Shown: positions 6,788 through 13,653 of the stretch, piece by piece
Numbering within the stretch: the first letter of the stretch is position 1
Layout of the letters: every line of letters begins with the position of its first letter
Assembly (NCBI GenBank): GCA_031265015.1
Contig: JAISDG010000179.1
Coordinates: 1 to 15,745, forward strand
Source of the DNA: Spirochaetaceae bacterium
Lineage (GTDB): Bacteria > Spirochaetota > Spirochaetia > Treponematales > Breznakiellaceae
Reading direction: 5' to 3'
Length of the DNA: 15,745 nucleotides
Made by a program: the position numbers and the translations under genes
Notes under the pieces: model-generated
The model's input: the letters and a program-made list of their open reading frames with translations, nothing else
Databases searched by the model: none
Told to the model about the DNA's origin: nothing

Positions 6788-8797
6788 TTACCGCAGGGAG
6801 CGGAGCAGGGAACGAAGTTCCGGATCCGCCATGGCTCCCTGGCCCGAAACGGGCAGGGAGGCCTTTTCCTTTTGCAGCACCACTTCGTCTCCGGGTTCAA
6901 TGCGGTCGTAAAAGCCGTTCCTGGCCAGAGTGCCGGCGGCCACTTCTTCGTCCGCTTCCCGGATGGTGATGGAGCCGGCTATGTCTTCCGCGGTATACTC
7001 AAGGCCGATGCCCTCGTTCCGCACCGCGGCCCTGCCTTTCTTTACAATGTCGTAGACGAGATCCGCCTTAACCCCGTCGGCCTTGCCCTTGTCGATCAGG
7101 CCCTGGCCGGCTCTCCGGGCCGCCAGTTCCCCCCGAAAAGGCAGGGCCCCGGACAGCTGGTCAACAATATTCCGGCCGGCGTTCCGGAGCCGGTCCTGCC
7201 CGGTCCGGTAGGCATAGAAAGTTCCCGCGGGAGATCCGGTACGGGCCACAAACAATTCTCCCTTCAGGGACAGATCCCGCTCATTTTCCGTTACCGTCAC
7301 TACCAGAAAATAATCCGCCCCCCTTTCCCGGGCGGTCCGGAAGGCCGCGGAAAACGACGGCTGGCGGAGTTCCGCGTCCAGGGGAGCTATGTTTCTGTCG
7401 TGGACCAGGATGTCTTTCAGATAGGCGGAAGCCACCGCCGCCCCGTCGGCGTGATAAAAAGCCCCCTGGGAGGCCAGGGCAAAGACGCCGACTTTCCAGT
7501 GCCGTTTGGTTACCACCAGGGGATCCGCCTGCCAGCGGCGGTACAGGGCATTGGACAGGACCGAGGTATAGGTTTCGACCAGGTCGTCGATCCCCTGGTT
7601 TCCCAGCCCCAGGTCCTGCATAAAACGCAGTTCTTCCATGCACCGGGCCGGAAAGCCCTGAACCCGCAGGATTGCCGCGTAATCCTGCCGTTCCCGGGCA
7701 TAGGGATTAAGCCGCAGGCCCCGGCGGTATTCAAAGAGGGCTTCCCCGTTTGAATTCCGGGATTTGTAACCGGCGGCCCTGGTAAAATGCCAGGAAGCCC
7801 AGCGCCGGCGCCCCTGATCCTCCACGCCGGTTCCCGAAATCAAAAGATCCTCCAGGGCCTGACGGATAAATTCATCATCGGGGGCCGCGGAAACCCCGGT
7901 GGATAAAACCGTAACCGCCTCCCGGACCCGGCCCAGCCGGGAAAAGGCCATGCCTTTGAGGTACCAGGCGGCGGCATCGTTCCTGTTTTTGGCAATCAGT
8001 TCATCCGCCAGCCGGGCGGCGTTTTCGTACTGGCCCTGGCGGTACCGGAGATCCGCCAAAAGCGACCGGGCGGGGGCAAAACCGTTCTTGAAAAACAGCG
8101 CCCGTTCCGCATAACGGACCGCGTCGGAAAGGCGGTTGGACCGGGAAGCGAGGTACGCGGCATAGTAATACACCCGGTAATCTTCCGAATGCCGGGCCAG
8201 CACCCTGTCGATATAGCCCCTGGCCTCGTCATTCCGGCCCAGGGAGCCCAGGACCAGGGCCAGGGAAAGGAGCACCTTCTGGTCGTCGGGATACCGGCGG
8301 GCCACTTCCCGGAACCGGATAACCGCTTCGCCGGATCTGCCCCGGGCAACCTCCATTTCCGCCTGGGCAAAGAGGGCTTCCCGGTTATAGGGCTCCCGGG
8401 ACAGCACTTCGGCGAGGATCCGCGAGGCTTCGTTTAACTGGCCCAGGGCAATCAGAATCCGCCCCTCCAGGTTCGCCAGTTCCAGGTTTCCCCGGGCCAG
8501 GGTCCGTCCTTTCCGTACCCAGGAAAGGGCCTGGTCGAATTCCGCCAGTTCATAGTAGCACTCCGCCAGGGCCGCGGCCGATTCCGCGTGGGAAGGATTC
8601 TGCCGCAGGACCTCCAGAAAGGATGCGGCGGCGTCGTACCACGCTTCTTCCACCATCGCGGCCCTTCCCGCATTGTAGAGGGCCGCCACGGTTCGGGGCT
8701 GGGCATGGGCAGACGCCGGAACAGACAGGCAGACGGCCCATAGACAGCAGACAGAAAAAAGGAAACGGAAGCCCGTTCCCGGCGGTTCTTTTTTCAC
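6788..8797 (-). CDS. Large exported TPR-repeat protein, function unknown
   Basis: This 669-residue protein starts with GTG; GGAGG lies 5 bases upstream of it, 22 bases after the tlyC stop. Residues 8-33 form a signal peptide (FLFSVCCLWAVCLSVPASAHAQ region, no clear lipobox). Residues about 36-310 contain some seven or eight TPR units in tandem, each with the A-x-x-Y / G-x-x-x-x-A pattern, for example AAALAECYYELAEFDQAL, YYYAAYLASRSNRLSDAVRY and AAWYLKGMAFSRLGRVREAV. Further helical repeats reach about 400. The C-terminal 250 residues are not TPR: they mix beta strands (GADYFLVVTVTENERDLSLKG) and end with EPGDEVVLQKEKAS, which I cannot assign. TPR domains bind partner proteins, so a periplasmic assembly or scaffold role is likely. 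It is probably the last gene of the phoH-pgpH-ybeY-tlyC operon. Confidence 0.78.
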   Translation of the reverse strand: MKKEPPGTGFRFLFSVCCLWAVCLSVPASAHAQPRTVAALYNAGRAAMVEEAWYDAAASFLEVLRQNPSHAESAAALAECYYELAEFDQALSWVRKGRTLARGNLELANLEGRILIALGQLNEASRILAEVLSREPYNREALFAQAEMEVARGRSGEAVIRFREVARRYPDDQKVLLSLALVLGSLGRNDEARGYIDRVLARHSEDYRVYYYAAYLASRSNRLSDAVRYAERALFFKNGFAPARSLLADLRYRQGQYENAARLADELIAKNRNDAAAWYLKGMAFSRLGRVREAVTVLSTGVSAAPDDEFIRQALEDLLISGTGVEDQGRRRWASWHFTRAAGYKSRNSNGEALFEYRRGLRLNPYARERQDYAAILRVQGFPARCMEELRFMQDLGLGNQGIDDLVETYTSVLSNALYRRWQADPLVVTKRHWKVGVFALASQGAFYHADGAAVASAYLKDILVHDRNIAPLDAELRQPSFSAAFRTARERGADYFLVVTVTENERDLSLKGELFVARTGSPAGTFYAYRTGQDRLRNAGRNIVDQLSGALPFRGELAARRAGQGLIDKGKADGVKADLVYDIVKKGRAAVRNEGIGLEYTAEDIAGSITIREADEEVAAGTLARNGFYDRIEPGDEVVLQKEKASLPVSGQGAMADPELRSLLRSLR

Positions 8798-8819
8798 GTT
8801 CCCCTCCCCAGGTAAAACC

Positions 8820-9575
8820 TTACTCTCCCCCGGAATGTACTACAACCTTTACCGTGCGGATTTTATGGTCCTCCATGTTCTGAATAATAAATTCAATCCC
8901 GTTGTAAAGGACCTTTTCGTATTTTACCGGTATTTTACCAAAGAGATCAAAAACAAATCCCCCCAGGGTATCAAATTCATCCGCGGGAAGGCTTATCCCC
9001 AGCTCTTCGCAGAGATCCTCCAGGTTTACCCGGGCATCGCAGAGCCAGGCCCTGTCTCCCAAATCCAGGATATCCTCTTCTTCATTGTCAAATTCATCCT
9101 GGATGTCCCCGATGATCTGTTCAAGAATATCTTCCATGCAGATAATTCCCGAAACCCCGCCGTATTCGTCCACCGCCACCGCGATATGCACCCGCCGCCG
9201 GCGGAATTCCCGGAGTATTTCGTGGATATGTTTTGATTCGGGAATAAAGAAGGGCTTGCGAAGAAGGTCCCTGACGCCCCAGCTGCCGTCCTTGACCAGG
9301 GCCTTAAGAACGTCCTTGGCATAGAGGATTCCCACCACCTTGTCGATGGTATCTTCATAAACGGGAAACCGGGAATGACCGCTTTCCACGATAGTTTTGA
9401 GCAGATCCTCCCGGGACGCCGCCGCGGACAGAAAAACCGCGTCGATCCGGGGCGCCATAATTTCCTTGGCGGTGGTGTCCTTCAGTTCTACCACCCCGCG
9501 GATCATATCCTTCTGATCCGACTCCAGGGATTCAATGGTTTTTCTGTCAATCTCCCCTTTTTTGAAAAACTTCAC
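8820..9575 (-). CDS. tlyC: TlyC/CorC-type CBS-domain protein
   Basis: This 251-residue soluble protein has a CBS pair (about 38-155: ELKDTTAKEIMAPRIDAVFL, SRFPVYEDTIDKVVGILYAKDVL, HIAVAVDEYGGVSGIICMEDILE), then an acidic spacer and a CorC_HlyC transporter-associated domain (about 165-248: LPADEFDTLGGFVFDLFGKIPVKYEK). The DUF21 membrane domain found in long family members is absent, as in CorC and in the spirochaete protein historically called haemolysin TlyC. The family is linked to Mg2+/Co2+ efflux, CBS pairs bind adenosyl ligands, and the haemolysin label is weakly founded. I chose the GTG at 9575 because AGAGGAG (9587-9581) lies 5 bases before it. An in-frame TTG at 9590 overlaps the ybeY stop but has no ribosome binding site. 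Confidence 0.88.
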   Translation of the reverse strand: MKFFKKGEIDRKTIESLESDQKDMIRGVVELKDTTAKEIMAPRIDAVFLSAAASREDLLKTIVESGHSRFPVYEDTIDKVVGILYAKDVLKALVKDGSWGVRDLLRKPFFIPESKHIHEILREFRRRRVHIAVAVDEYGGVSGIICMEDILEQIIGDIQDEFDNEEEDILDLGDRAWLCDARVNLEDLCEELGISLPADEFDTLGGFVFDLFGKIPVKYEKVLYNGIEFIIQNMEDHKIRTVKVVVHSGGE

Positions 9576-9580
9576 CTCCG

Positions 9581-9587
9581 CTCCTCT
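9581..9587 (-). promoter_or_regulatory. Ribosome binding site that sets the tlyC start
   Basis: AGAGGAG on the minus strand overlaps the ybeY stop codon by one base and lies 5 bases from GTG at 9575. It excludes the upstream TTG (9590), which would sit before this site. Confidence 0.6.
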
Positions 9588-10039
9588 CAATCAATCATTA
9601 TACGTTCTGTTCCCAGCGCTTCAAGAAGGGCTTCCTGTTTTTTCAGCATCGGTTCTTCCTCTCCATTGCCGGCGTGATCCATCCCGTTTAAATGCAGAAT
9701 ACCATGGATCAGCAGCCGGCGTAACTCCTCATCGGGGGAAACCTTAAAATAATCCGCGTTTTCCATAAGTTTTTCCAGGGAAATAACAATGTCCCCGGGG
9801 ATGTACCGTTCACCGTCGGTTTCTCCCAGGCCGAAGGAAAGGACATCCGTCGCTTCGTCCCGGTTCCGGTACCGCTCGTTAAGGGAGCGGATAAAGGCGT
9901 TGCCGCAGAAAAGGACGGACAGATCCCAGTTATGCTTTTCCAGCTTTTCCAGAACCGCCCCGGCAAAGGAGGCCGCCCGGTCCTGCCAGGGCGGGGGTTC
10001 CACTCCTTCCCGCCCGATCTCAACCCTGTTCACCGGCAT
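9587..10039 (-). CDS. ybeY: Endoribonuclease YbeY (rRNA maturation factor)
   Basis: This is a 150-residue metalloprotein of the YbeY/UPF0054 family, which takes part in 16S rRNA 3'-end maturation and 70S ribosome quality control. The signature zinc motif H-x3-H-x5-H is present as HGILHLNGMDH (His112, His116, His122). Other family features are LNERYRNRDEATDVLSFGL and the GDIVIS strand. The ATG at 10039 is used because family members begin a few residues before the first strand (NRVEIG) and the length is then normal. The frame stays open a further 93 bases upstream, but that stretch lies inside pgpH and encodes basic low-complexity sequence. The gene overlaps the pgpH end by 20 bases. A weak GGCGG site precedes the ATG, so translational coupling to pgpH is likely. 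A GTG two codons on (10033) is an alternative. Confidence 0.9.
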   Translation of the reverse strand: MPVNRVEIGREGVEPPPWQDRAASFAGAVLEKLEKHNWDLSVLFCGNAFIRSLNERYRNRDEATDVLSFGLGETDGERYIPGDIVISLEKLMENADYFKVSPDEELRRLLIHGILHLNGMDHAGNGEEEPMLKKQEALLEALGTERIMID

Positions 10040-12296
10040 TATCCGCCAGGTCTTCGTCCGCTTCGGGTTTCTTTGATTTTGAATCCCCCTCCGGTTTTGT
10101 TTTGCCCTCCGCCGGCAGTTTGGGATACTCAATCCTGGAATGATAATGCCCCGCCAGGGTTTTCACGAAAGCATGCTTGATGGTTTCCAGTTCCCGAAAG
10201 GTTAAATCCGACTGGGAAAGCTGGTTGTGCTCTACCTTGGAGTCAAAGAGTTCCTGGATAAACTTTTCCAGCCGGGCTACCGTGGGTTTCTGGAGGGTCC
10301 GGGTCGCGGCTTCGGTAACGTCCGCCAGCATGACCACCGCCGATTCCTTTGACCGGGGGGGATTGCCGGGATAGGTAAAATCCTCCATGTTCACCGTACC
10401 TTCCCGCTTAAGGGCTTCGTTATAAAACCAGGTGATCACCGAATTGCCGTGGTGTTCCGCGATAAAAGCGATAACCGCCTCCGGAAGCCCCAGGCTGCGG
10501 GCCTTTTCGATGCCCAGCTTTACATGGCTCCGTATAACCGTTGCGGAAAGCCGGGGGGAAATGTCCTTGTGCTTGTTGTAGGAGGTTTGATTTTCCACAA
10601 AATAGCTGGGCTGTTCCATTTTGCCGATATCGTGGTAGTAGGCCCCCACCCGGGCAAGCAGGGCGTTGGCCCCTATTTCCTGGCAGGCCGTTTCCGCCAG
10701 GTTTGCCACCATAATGGAATGGCTGTAAGTTCCGGGGGCCGTATTAAAGAGGCGTTTTAAAACGGGGGAATTCAGATCCGACAGTTCAATCAGGCGGAAG
10801 GGGGTGACGGCGTTCATGGCCTGTTCAATCACGGGCAGAATGCCCACCACAAAGAGCCCCGAGGCCAGGCCGTTAAAGGCGCCCCAGAAAATAATCGGCA
10901 CGTATCCCTCCAGAGGGGCCTGGCGGAGGAGCAGGACTATCAATACCGCCCCGGCATTGGCCGCCGCGATAAAGAGTCCCGCCCTGACCAGATCCATCCG
11001 TTTCTGGGCGCCCTGGAGCGCCCGGGCCGCCGCGACCCCCGAACAGAGGGCAAAGATATACGCGGAGGCGTCAAAGGATTCGGAGAGAAAGGCGCCCAGG
11101 GGCAGGATCATGGCGGTGACCAGGGCGATGGGAAAGCCAATCAGAATGGCCGGCAGCATCACCACCAGGGCCGTGGGCAGCAGGATCGAAAGGGGAAAAT
11201 ACTCGGTAAAATGAACAAAATCCTTTACCAGCGCCGCCCCGGCAAGATAGGCCGCGGCCAGAATCGTCATCATGTAACATTCCGCGGAACTGAGCTGCCG
11301 CCCCGCAATCCGCCCTCCCATGTGGAAGACCAGGAGCAGGTAAATCAGCAGGAGTATCAGGATTTTTCCCGCGATAAGCCGGGGGTCCCGCTGTTCCAGG
11401 GAAAAATTCAGCGCCCGCAGCTCTTCCACTTCCCCCGCGGTAATGATAAACCCCTTACGGATAATCCGGTCCCCCCGTTCTATATAACGGTATACCGGCT
11501 CTACCTGGGAGCGGACTTCCTCGGTCCGCTGTTCCGTATCCGCCGCGGAAAAAAAGACGTTTTCCCGGAGTATGGAACGGACAATGCTTCCCGCTCCCGC
11601 GGCAAAGGCGGGGGAAAGTTTTTTGTCTTCGATGTACCGGGCAATGGAAGCGCCCAGCCCTTCCCGGGTAATAACCCGGTCGTAGTTGATCCACTCCCGC
11701 TCAACCCGTTCGCCGTAATTATGGAGGAGTTCCGCCGTTTCGCTGTTATAGTCCGCCGGCCCTTCCCGGGGAAGTTCAAAAATCCCCGCTTCAATAAAAA
11801 ATTCCAGCATCGCCCGGCCTTCCTCAAGGGAAGCGTCCCGGTCCGGATCCTGAAACAGAGCGGTCAGGGCGGTTTCACTCAAGAGGCCGGGGAATTCGGC
11901 GTTTGCCTGCAGGATAAAATTTTCCCGGGAACTTTCTTCCGAAAACCGGGTCCGCGAAAACAGCATAAACCGGTCGAAGGTTTTCCTGAATTTATCGTTC
12001 TGGGGAAGGGAATACTTGAACACCGCCGGGACCAGTTTTATCCGGGCCTCCATGCGGATCCGGGTTGCTTCCTCGTCAATAAAGGAAGCGCTTTCCGTGG
12101 CAACCACGTCCCGGTCCGCGACTTTGCCGGCCTCAAATTCATCCAGGCTGAAGGATTCTTTTCCGCCGGTGAACAGTACCACCGCGGAAGTGATGATAAA
12201 GGCCGCCAGGGTGGCAATAACGGGCCCCCTGCGCAGTTCCTTCAGCTTAAGAGATTTAAACAAAGCGGCGGGGGGGAATTCAGTTTTTTTCGGCAT
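10020..12296 (-). CDS. pgpH: PgpH-type membrane HD phosphohydrolase (likely c-di-AMP phosphodiesterase)
   Basis: This 758-residue inner-membrane protein has one N-terminal helix (about 26-43), an extracytoplasmic 7TMR-HDED-type domain (about 47-305), a seven-helix 7TM-7TMR_HD segment (about 308-495) and a cytoplasmic HD domain (about 515-715). Metal ligands are visible: His525 in GTYSHSIMVANLAE, His555-Asp556 in GAYYHDIGKM, His591, His615-His616 and Asp659. This is the architecture of PgpH in Firmicutes, which hydrolyses cyclic-di-AMP to pApA. That activity in this organism is inferred. The tail (727-758) is charged, rich in Lys/Glu/Pro, and its codons overlap the ybeY start. GAGG lies 6 bases before the ATG, and the gene begins inside the last 17 bases of phoH. 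Confidence 0.9.
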   Translation of the reverse strand: MPKKTEFPPAALFKSLKLKELRRGPVIATLAAFIITSAVVLFTGGKESFSLDEFEAGKVADRDVVATESASFIDEEATRIRMEARIKLVPAVFKYSLPQNDKFRKTFDRFMLFSRTRFSEESSRENFILQANAEFPGLLSETALTALFQDPDRDASLEEGRAMLEFFIEAGIFELPREGPADYNSETAELLHNYGERVEREWINYDRVITREGLGASIARYIEDKKLSPAFAAGAGSIVRSILRENVFFSAADTEQRTEEVRSQVEPVYRYIERGDRIIRKGFIITAGEVEELRALNFSLEQRDPRLIAGKILILLLIYLLLVFHMGGRIAGRQLSSAECYMMTILAAAYLAGAALVKDFVHFTEYFPLSILLPTALVVMLPAILIGFPIALVTAMILPLGAFLSESFDASAYIFALCSGVAAARALQGAQKRMDLVRAGLFIAAANAGAVLIVLLLRQAPLEGYVPIIFWGAFNGLASGLFVVGILPVIEQAMNAVTPFRLIELSDLNSPVLKRLFNTAPGTYSHSIMVANLAETACQEIGANALLARVGAYYHDIGKMEQPSYFVENQTSYNKHKDISPRLSATVIRSHVKLGIEKARSLGLPEAVIAFIAEHHGNSVITWFYNEALKREGTVNMEDFTYPGNPPRSKESAVVMLADVTEAATRTLQKPTVARLEKFIQELFDSKVEHNQLSQSDLTFRELETIKHAFVKTLAGHYHSRIEYPKLPAEGKTKPEGDSKSKKPEADEDLADNAGEQG

Positions 12297-13233
12297 CGTA
12301 TGCCTCGATTATTTTTTTGATAAGGGGATTCCGTACCACGTCGGCGGTATGGAGATAGGCGATAAAAATGCCCTCCACCTTCGCAAGGAGCGACAGGGCA
12401 TGGAGGAGCCCCGAATCGGAGCGCCGGGGAAGATCGATCTGGGTGGTATCGCCGGTAATGACCGCCCGGGCTCCCTGTCCGATTCGGGTCAGGAACATTT
12501 TCATCTGTTCCCTGGTAGTGTTCTGGGCTTCATCCAAAATAACCACGCAGTCGTTCAGGCTGCGGCCCCGCATATAGGCCAGGGGCGCAATCTCAATAGC
12601 CCGGGTATCTTCCATGCGGCGGATCGTTTCATAGGGAACCAGGGCTTCCATGGCGTCGTAGAGGGGCCGCAGGTAGGGGTTTATCTTCTGGGTTAAATCC
12701 CCCGGCAGATAGCCTAAGCTTTCTCCCGCTTCCACCACAGGCCGGGTTAAGACAAGCTTCCGCATTTTTTTGGACAGCACCAGGCACAGCGCCTCGGCAA
12801 TGGCCAGGTAGGTTTTTCCCGTTCCCGCGGGCCCGGCGCAGAAACTAATGTCGTGGCTGCGCATGCCCTGGATGTATCCGGCCTGGTTGCGGCTGCGGGG
12901 AAAAACCTTGACAAAGCCCTGGGGAATTTGGATCAGATTATCCCGGAGGGCGCTCCCAGAACTTTCCGGCTGGACAAAAGATCCGGTAAGGGCTTCCACG
13001 TATTCTGTCGAAGGGTATTCCCCCTCCCGGACGGCGCGGATCAGGTCGTCAATCACCGTTTTAAACCGGCCCCGGACCGCCTCATCCACCCCGGTCAGGG
13101 AAATTTCATTACCCCGGGTACGGATCCGGCCCCCCAGGGAGCCGGCAATGACTTTGAGGTTTTGATCATTGACTCCACAGACCCCCGACAGAACTTCGCT
13201 GCTGTCCAGGACTATGGTAATGCTTTCTTCCAA
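12280..13233 (-). CDS. phoH: PhoH-family ATPase
   Basis: This 317-residue cytoplasmic ATPase (PhoH/YbeZ) has an N-terminal KH-like part (EISLTGVDEAVRGRFKTVIDDLI) and a helicase-like ATPase core with Walker A GPAGTGKT (134-141), the conserved LTRPVVEAGESLGYLPGDL, Walker B VVILDE (230-235) and the ITGDTTQIDLP motif. In many bacteria phoH lies beside ybeY and the products interact, which fits a role in RNA metabolism. I chose TTG at 13233 because AGAGG (13243-13239) lies 5 bases upstream. The in-frame ATG at 13260 adds nine non-conserved residues, has no ribosome binding site and sits at the base of a small hairpin; it remains a real alternative. The open frame further upstream runs through the tRNA and is not coding. 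It overlaps pgpH by 17 bases. Confidence 0.9.
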   Translation of the reverse strand: MEESITIVLDSSEVLSGVCGVNDQNLKVIAGSLGGRIRTRGNEISLTGVDEAVRGRFKTVIDDLIRAVREGEYPSTEYVEALTGSFVQPESSGSALRDNLIQIPQGFVKVFPRSRNQAGYIQGMRSHDISFCAGPAGTGKTYLAIAEALCLVLSKKMRKLVLTRPVVEAGESLGYLPGDLTQKINPYLRPLYDAMEALVPYETIRRMEDTRAIEIAPLAYMRGRSLNDCVVILDEAQNTTREQMKMFLTRIGQGARAVITGDTTQIDLPRRSDSGLLHALSLLAKVEGIFIAYLHTADVVRNPLIKKIIEAYDAEKN

Positions 13234-13238
13234 CGACA

Positions 13239-13275
13239 CCTCTGCGGGAAATCCCCGCATTTTACCGTTTTTATA
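13239..13275 (-). promoter_or_regulatory. Candidate phoH leader: -10 box, small hairpin and RBS
   Basis: Reading the minus strand, TATAAA at 13275-13270 could act as a -10 box, though no -35 is visible. Then TGCGGG/CCCGCA (13259-13254 with 13248-13243, 5-base loop) forms a short stem, and AGAGG (13243-13239) follows next to the TTG start at 13233. Transcription from this box would begin near 13263. The ATG at 13260 would then have almost no leader and the TTG a 30-base leader. Confidence 0.35.
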
Positions 13276-13285
13276 CAAAAAATCT

Positions 13286-13304
13286 CTGGGCGCGCAGGGA
13301 TTCG
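13286..13304. repeat. 19-bp duplicate of the tRNA-Val 3' end
   Basis: This stretch is identical to 13447-13465, the last 18 bases of the tRNA-Val gene (T-arm 3' side, acceptor strand, discriminator A) plus one base beyond it, in the same orientation and 161 bp away. On the minus strand it is followed by a T-run (13282-13277). Duplicated tRNA 3' ends often mark integration events. Here the enclosed DNA is too short to encode anything, so it is either a remnant or part of a dispersed repeat. Confidence 0.6.
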
Positions 13305-13315
13305 GCCTCCGGTCA

Positions 13316-13402
13316 CGAACATCCTGTTCGTTCCCTTCGGCCCGTCTCCGCCCCCTTTCGGCGCCCTCCATGGCGCCTTTTCCTCCCCCTGGTCGGCGGG
13401 GG
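13316..13402. repeat. Hairpin cluster between tRNA-Val and phoH
   Basis: Three stems follow closely: CGAACA/TGTTCG (13316-13330, 3-base loop), GGCGCC/GGCGCC (13360-13377, 6-base loop) and CCCCC/GGGGG (13385-13402, 8-base loop). No coding sequence is supported. Read on the plus strand the second stem is followed by TTTTCC, but no plus-strand gene ends here. The stems could fold in a tRNA-phoH read-through transcript. Similarity to a known repeat family cannot be judged from the window. Confidence 0.4.
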
Positions 13403-13447
13403 CTCCGTTTCAAATCCCCGCGTATACCCGCTTTTGCAAAGGATTCC

Positions 13448-13521
13448 TGGGCGCGCAGGGATTCGAACCCCGGACATCCACGGTGTAAACGTGGCGCTCT
13501 AACCAGCTGAGCTACGCGCCC
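13448..13521 (-). tRNA. tRNA-Val (anticodon TAC)
   Basis: On the minus strand a complete 74-base cloverleaf is visible. The acceptor stem is GGGCGCG/CGCGCCC with discriminator A. The D stem is GCTC/GAGC, with the loop AGCTGGTTA. The anticodon stem is CCACG/CGTGG, with loop TTTACAC giving anticodon TAC (valine GTA and related codons). The T arm is CGGGG/CCCTG, with loop TTCGAAT. CCA is not encoded: the gene is followed by GGAATCC. No clear promoter is seen just upstream, where a repeat block abuts the 5' end. Confidence 0.95.
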
Positions 13522-13522
13522 G

Positions 13523-13556
13523 AACATCACATTTCGCTATCGCTCAATATGATGTT
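13523..13556. repeat. Inverted repeat abutting the tRNA-Val 5' end
   Basis: AACATCA (13523-13529) pairs perfectly with TGATGTT (13550-13556) around a 20-base loop containing TCGCTATCGCT. It begins two bases from the mature tRNA 5' end. It may be a boundary repeat or a processing feature, and no function can be assigned from sequence. Confidence 0.45.
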
Positions 13557-13558
13557 TT

Positions 13559-13653
13559 GGAGAACCTTCGGTTCTCCATATCTGTTTTGCTTTGCAAAAC
13601 TGCACAACTTACGGAGCTTCGGTTCTCCATGGCTGTTTTGCAAAACCGCAGGG
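13559..13653. repeat. Imperfect tandem direct repeat made of hairpins
   Basis: Two degenerate units start at 13559 and 13613. Each reads roughly GGAG..TTCGGTTCTCCAT, then CTGTTTTG..CAAAAC, then a GC/TTAC end. Unit 1 holds GGAGAACC/GGTTCTCC (13559-13577, TTC loop) and GTTTTGC/GCAAAAC (13584-13600, TTT loop). Unit 2 holds a shortened GGAG/CTCC stem and the palindrome GTTTTGCAAAAC (13635-13646). The block fills the gap between plsC and tRNA-Val and may act at the 3' end of the plsC message. A short plus-strand frame here shows the same repeat at peptide level (ELRFSMAVLQNRR-like) and is not a convincing gene. Confidence 0.55.

Noticed and set aside
10040..10132. 31-residue N-terminal extension of YbeY
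   Set aside because: It is basic low-complexity sequence lying within the pgpH 3' end; YbeY family length and the start of its first strand fit the ATG at 10039.
11211..12320. Plus-strand open frame (369 codons) opposite pgpH
   Set aside because: It has no recognisable domain, biased composition and no ribosome binding site; the minus strand encodes a complete, motif-bearing PgpH.
13360..13385. Plus-strand intrinsic terminator (GGCGCC stem followed by TTTTCC)
   Set aside because: No plus-strand gene ends here and the T-run is short; the stem is treated as part of the hairpin cluster.
13234..13530. N-terminal extension of phoH up to 13530
   Set aside because: It runs through the tRNA-Val gene and the hairpin region; PhoH homology begins only after the TTG/ATG choices near 13233-13260.
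13559..13653. CRISPR array
   Set aside because: Only two diverged units of unequal length without spacers, each internally palindromic, and no cas gene in the window.
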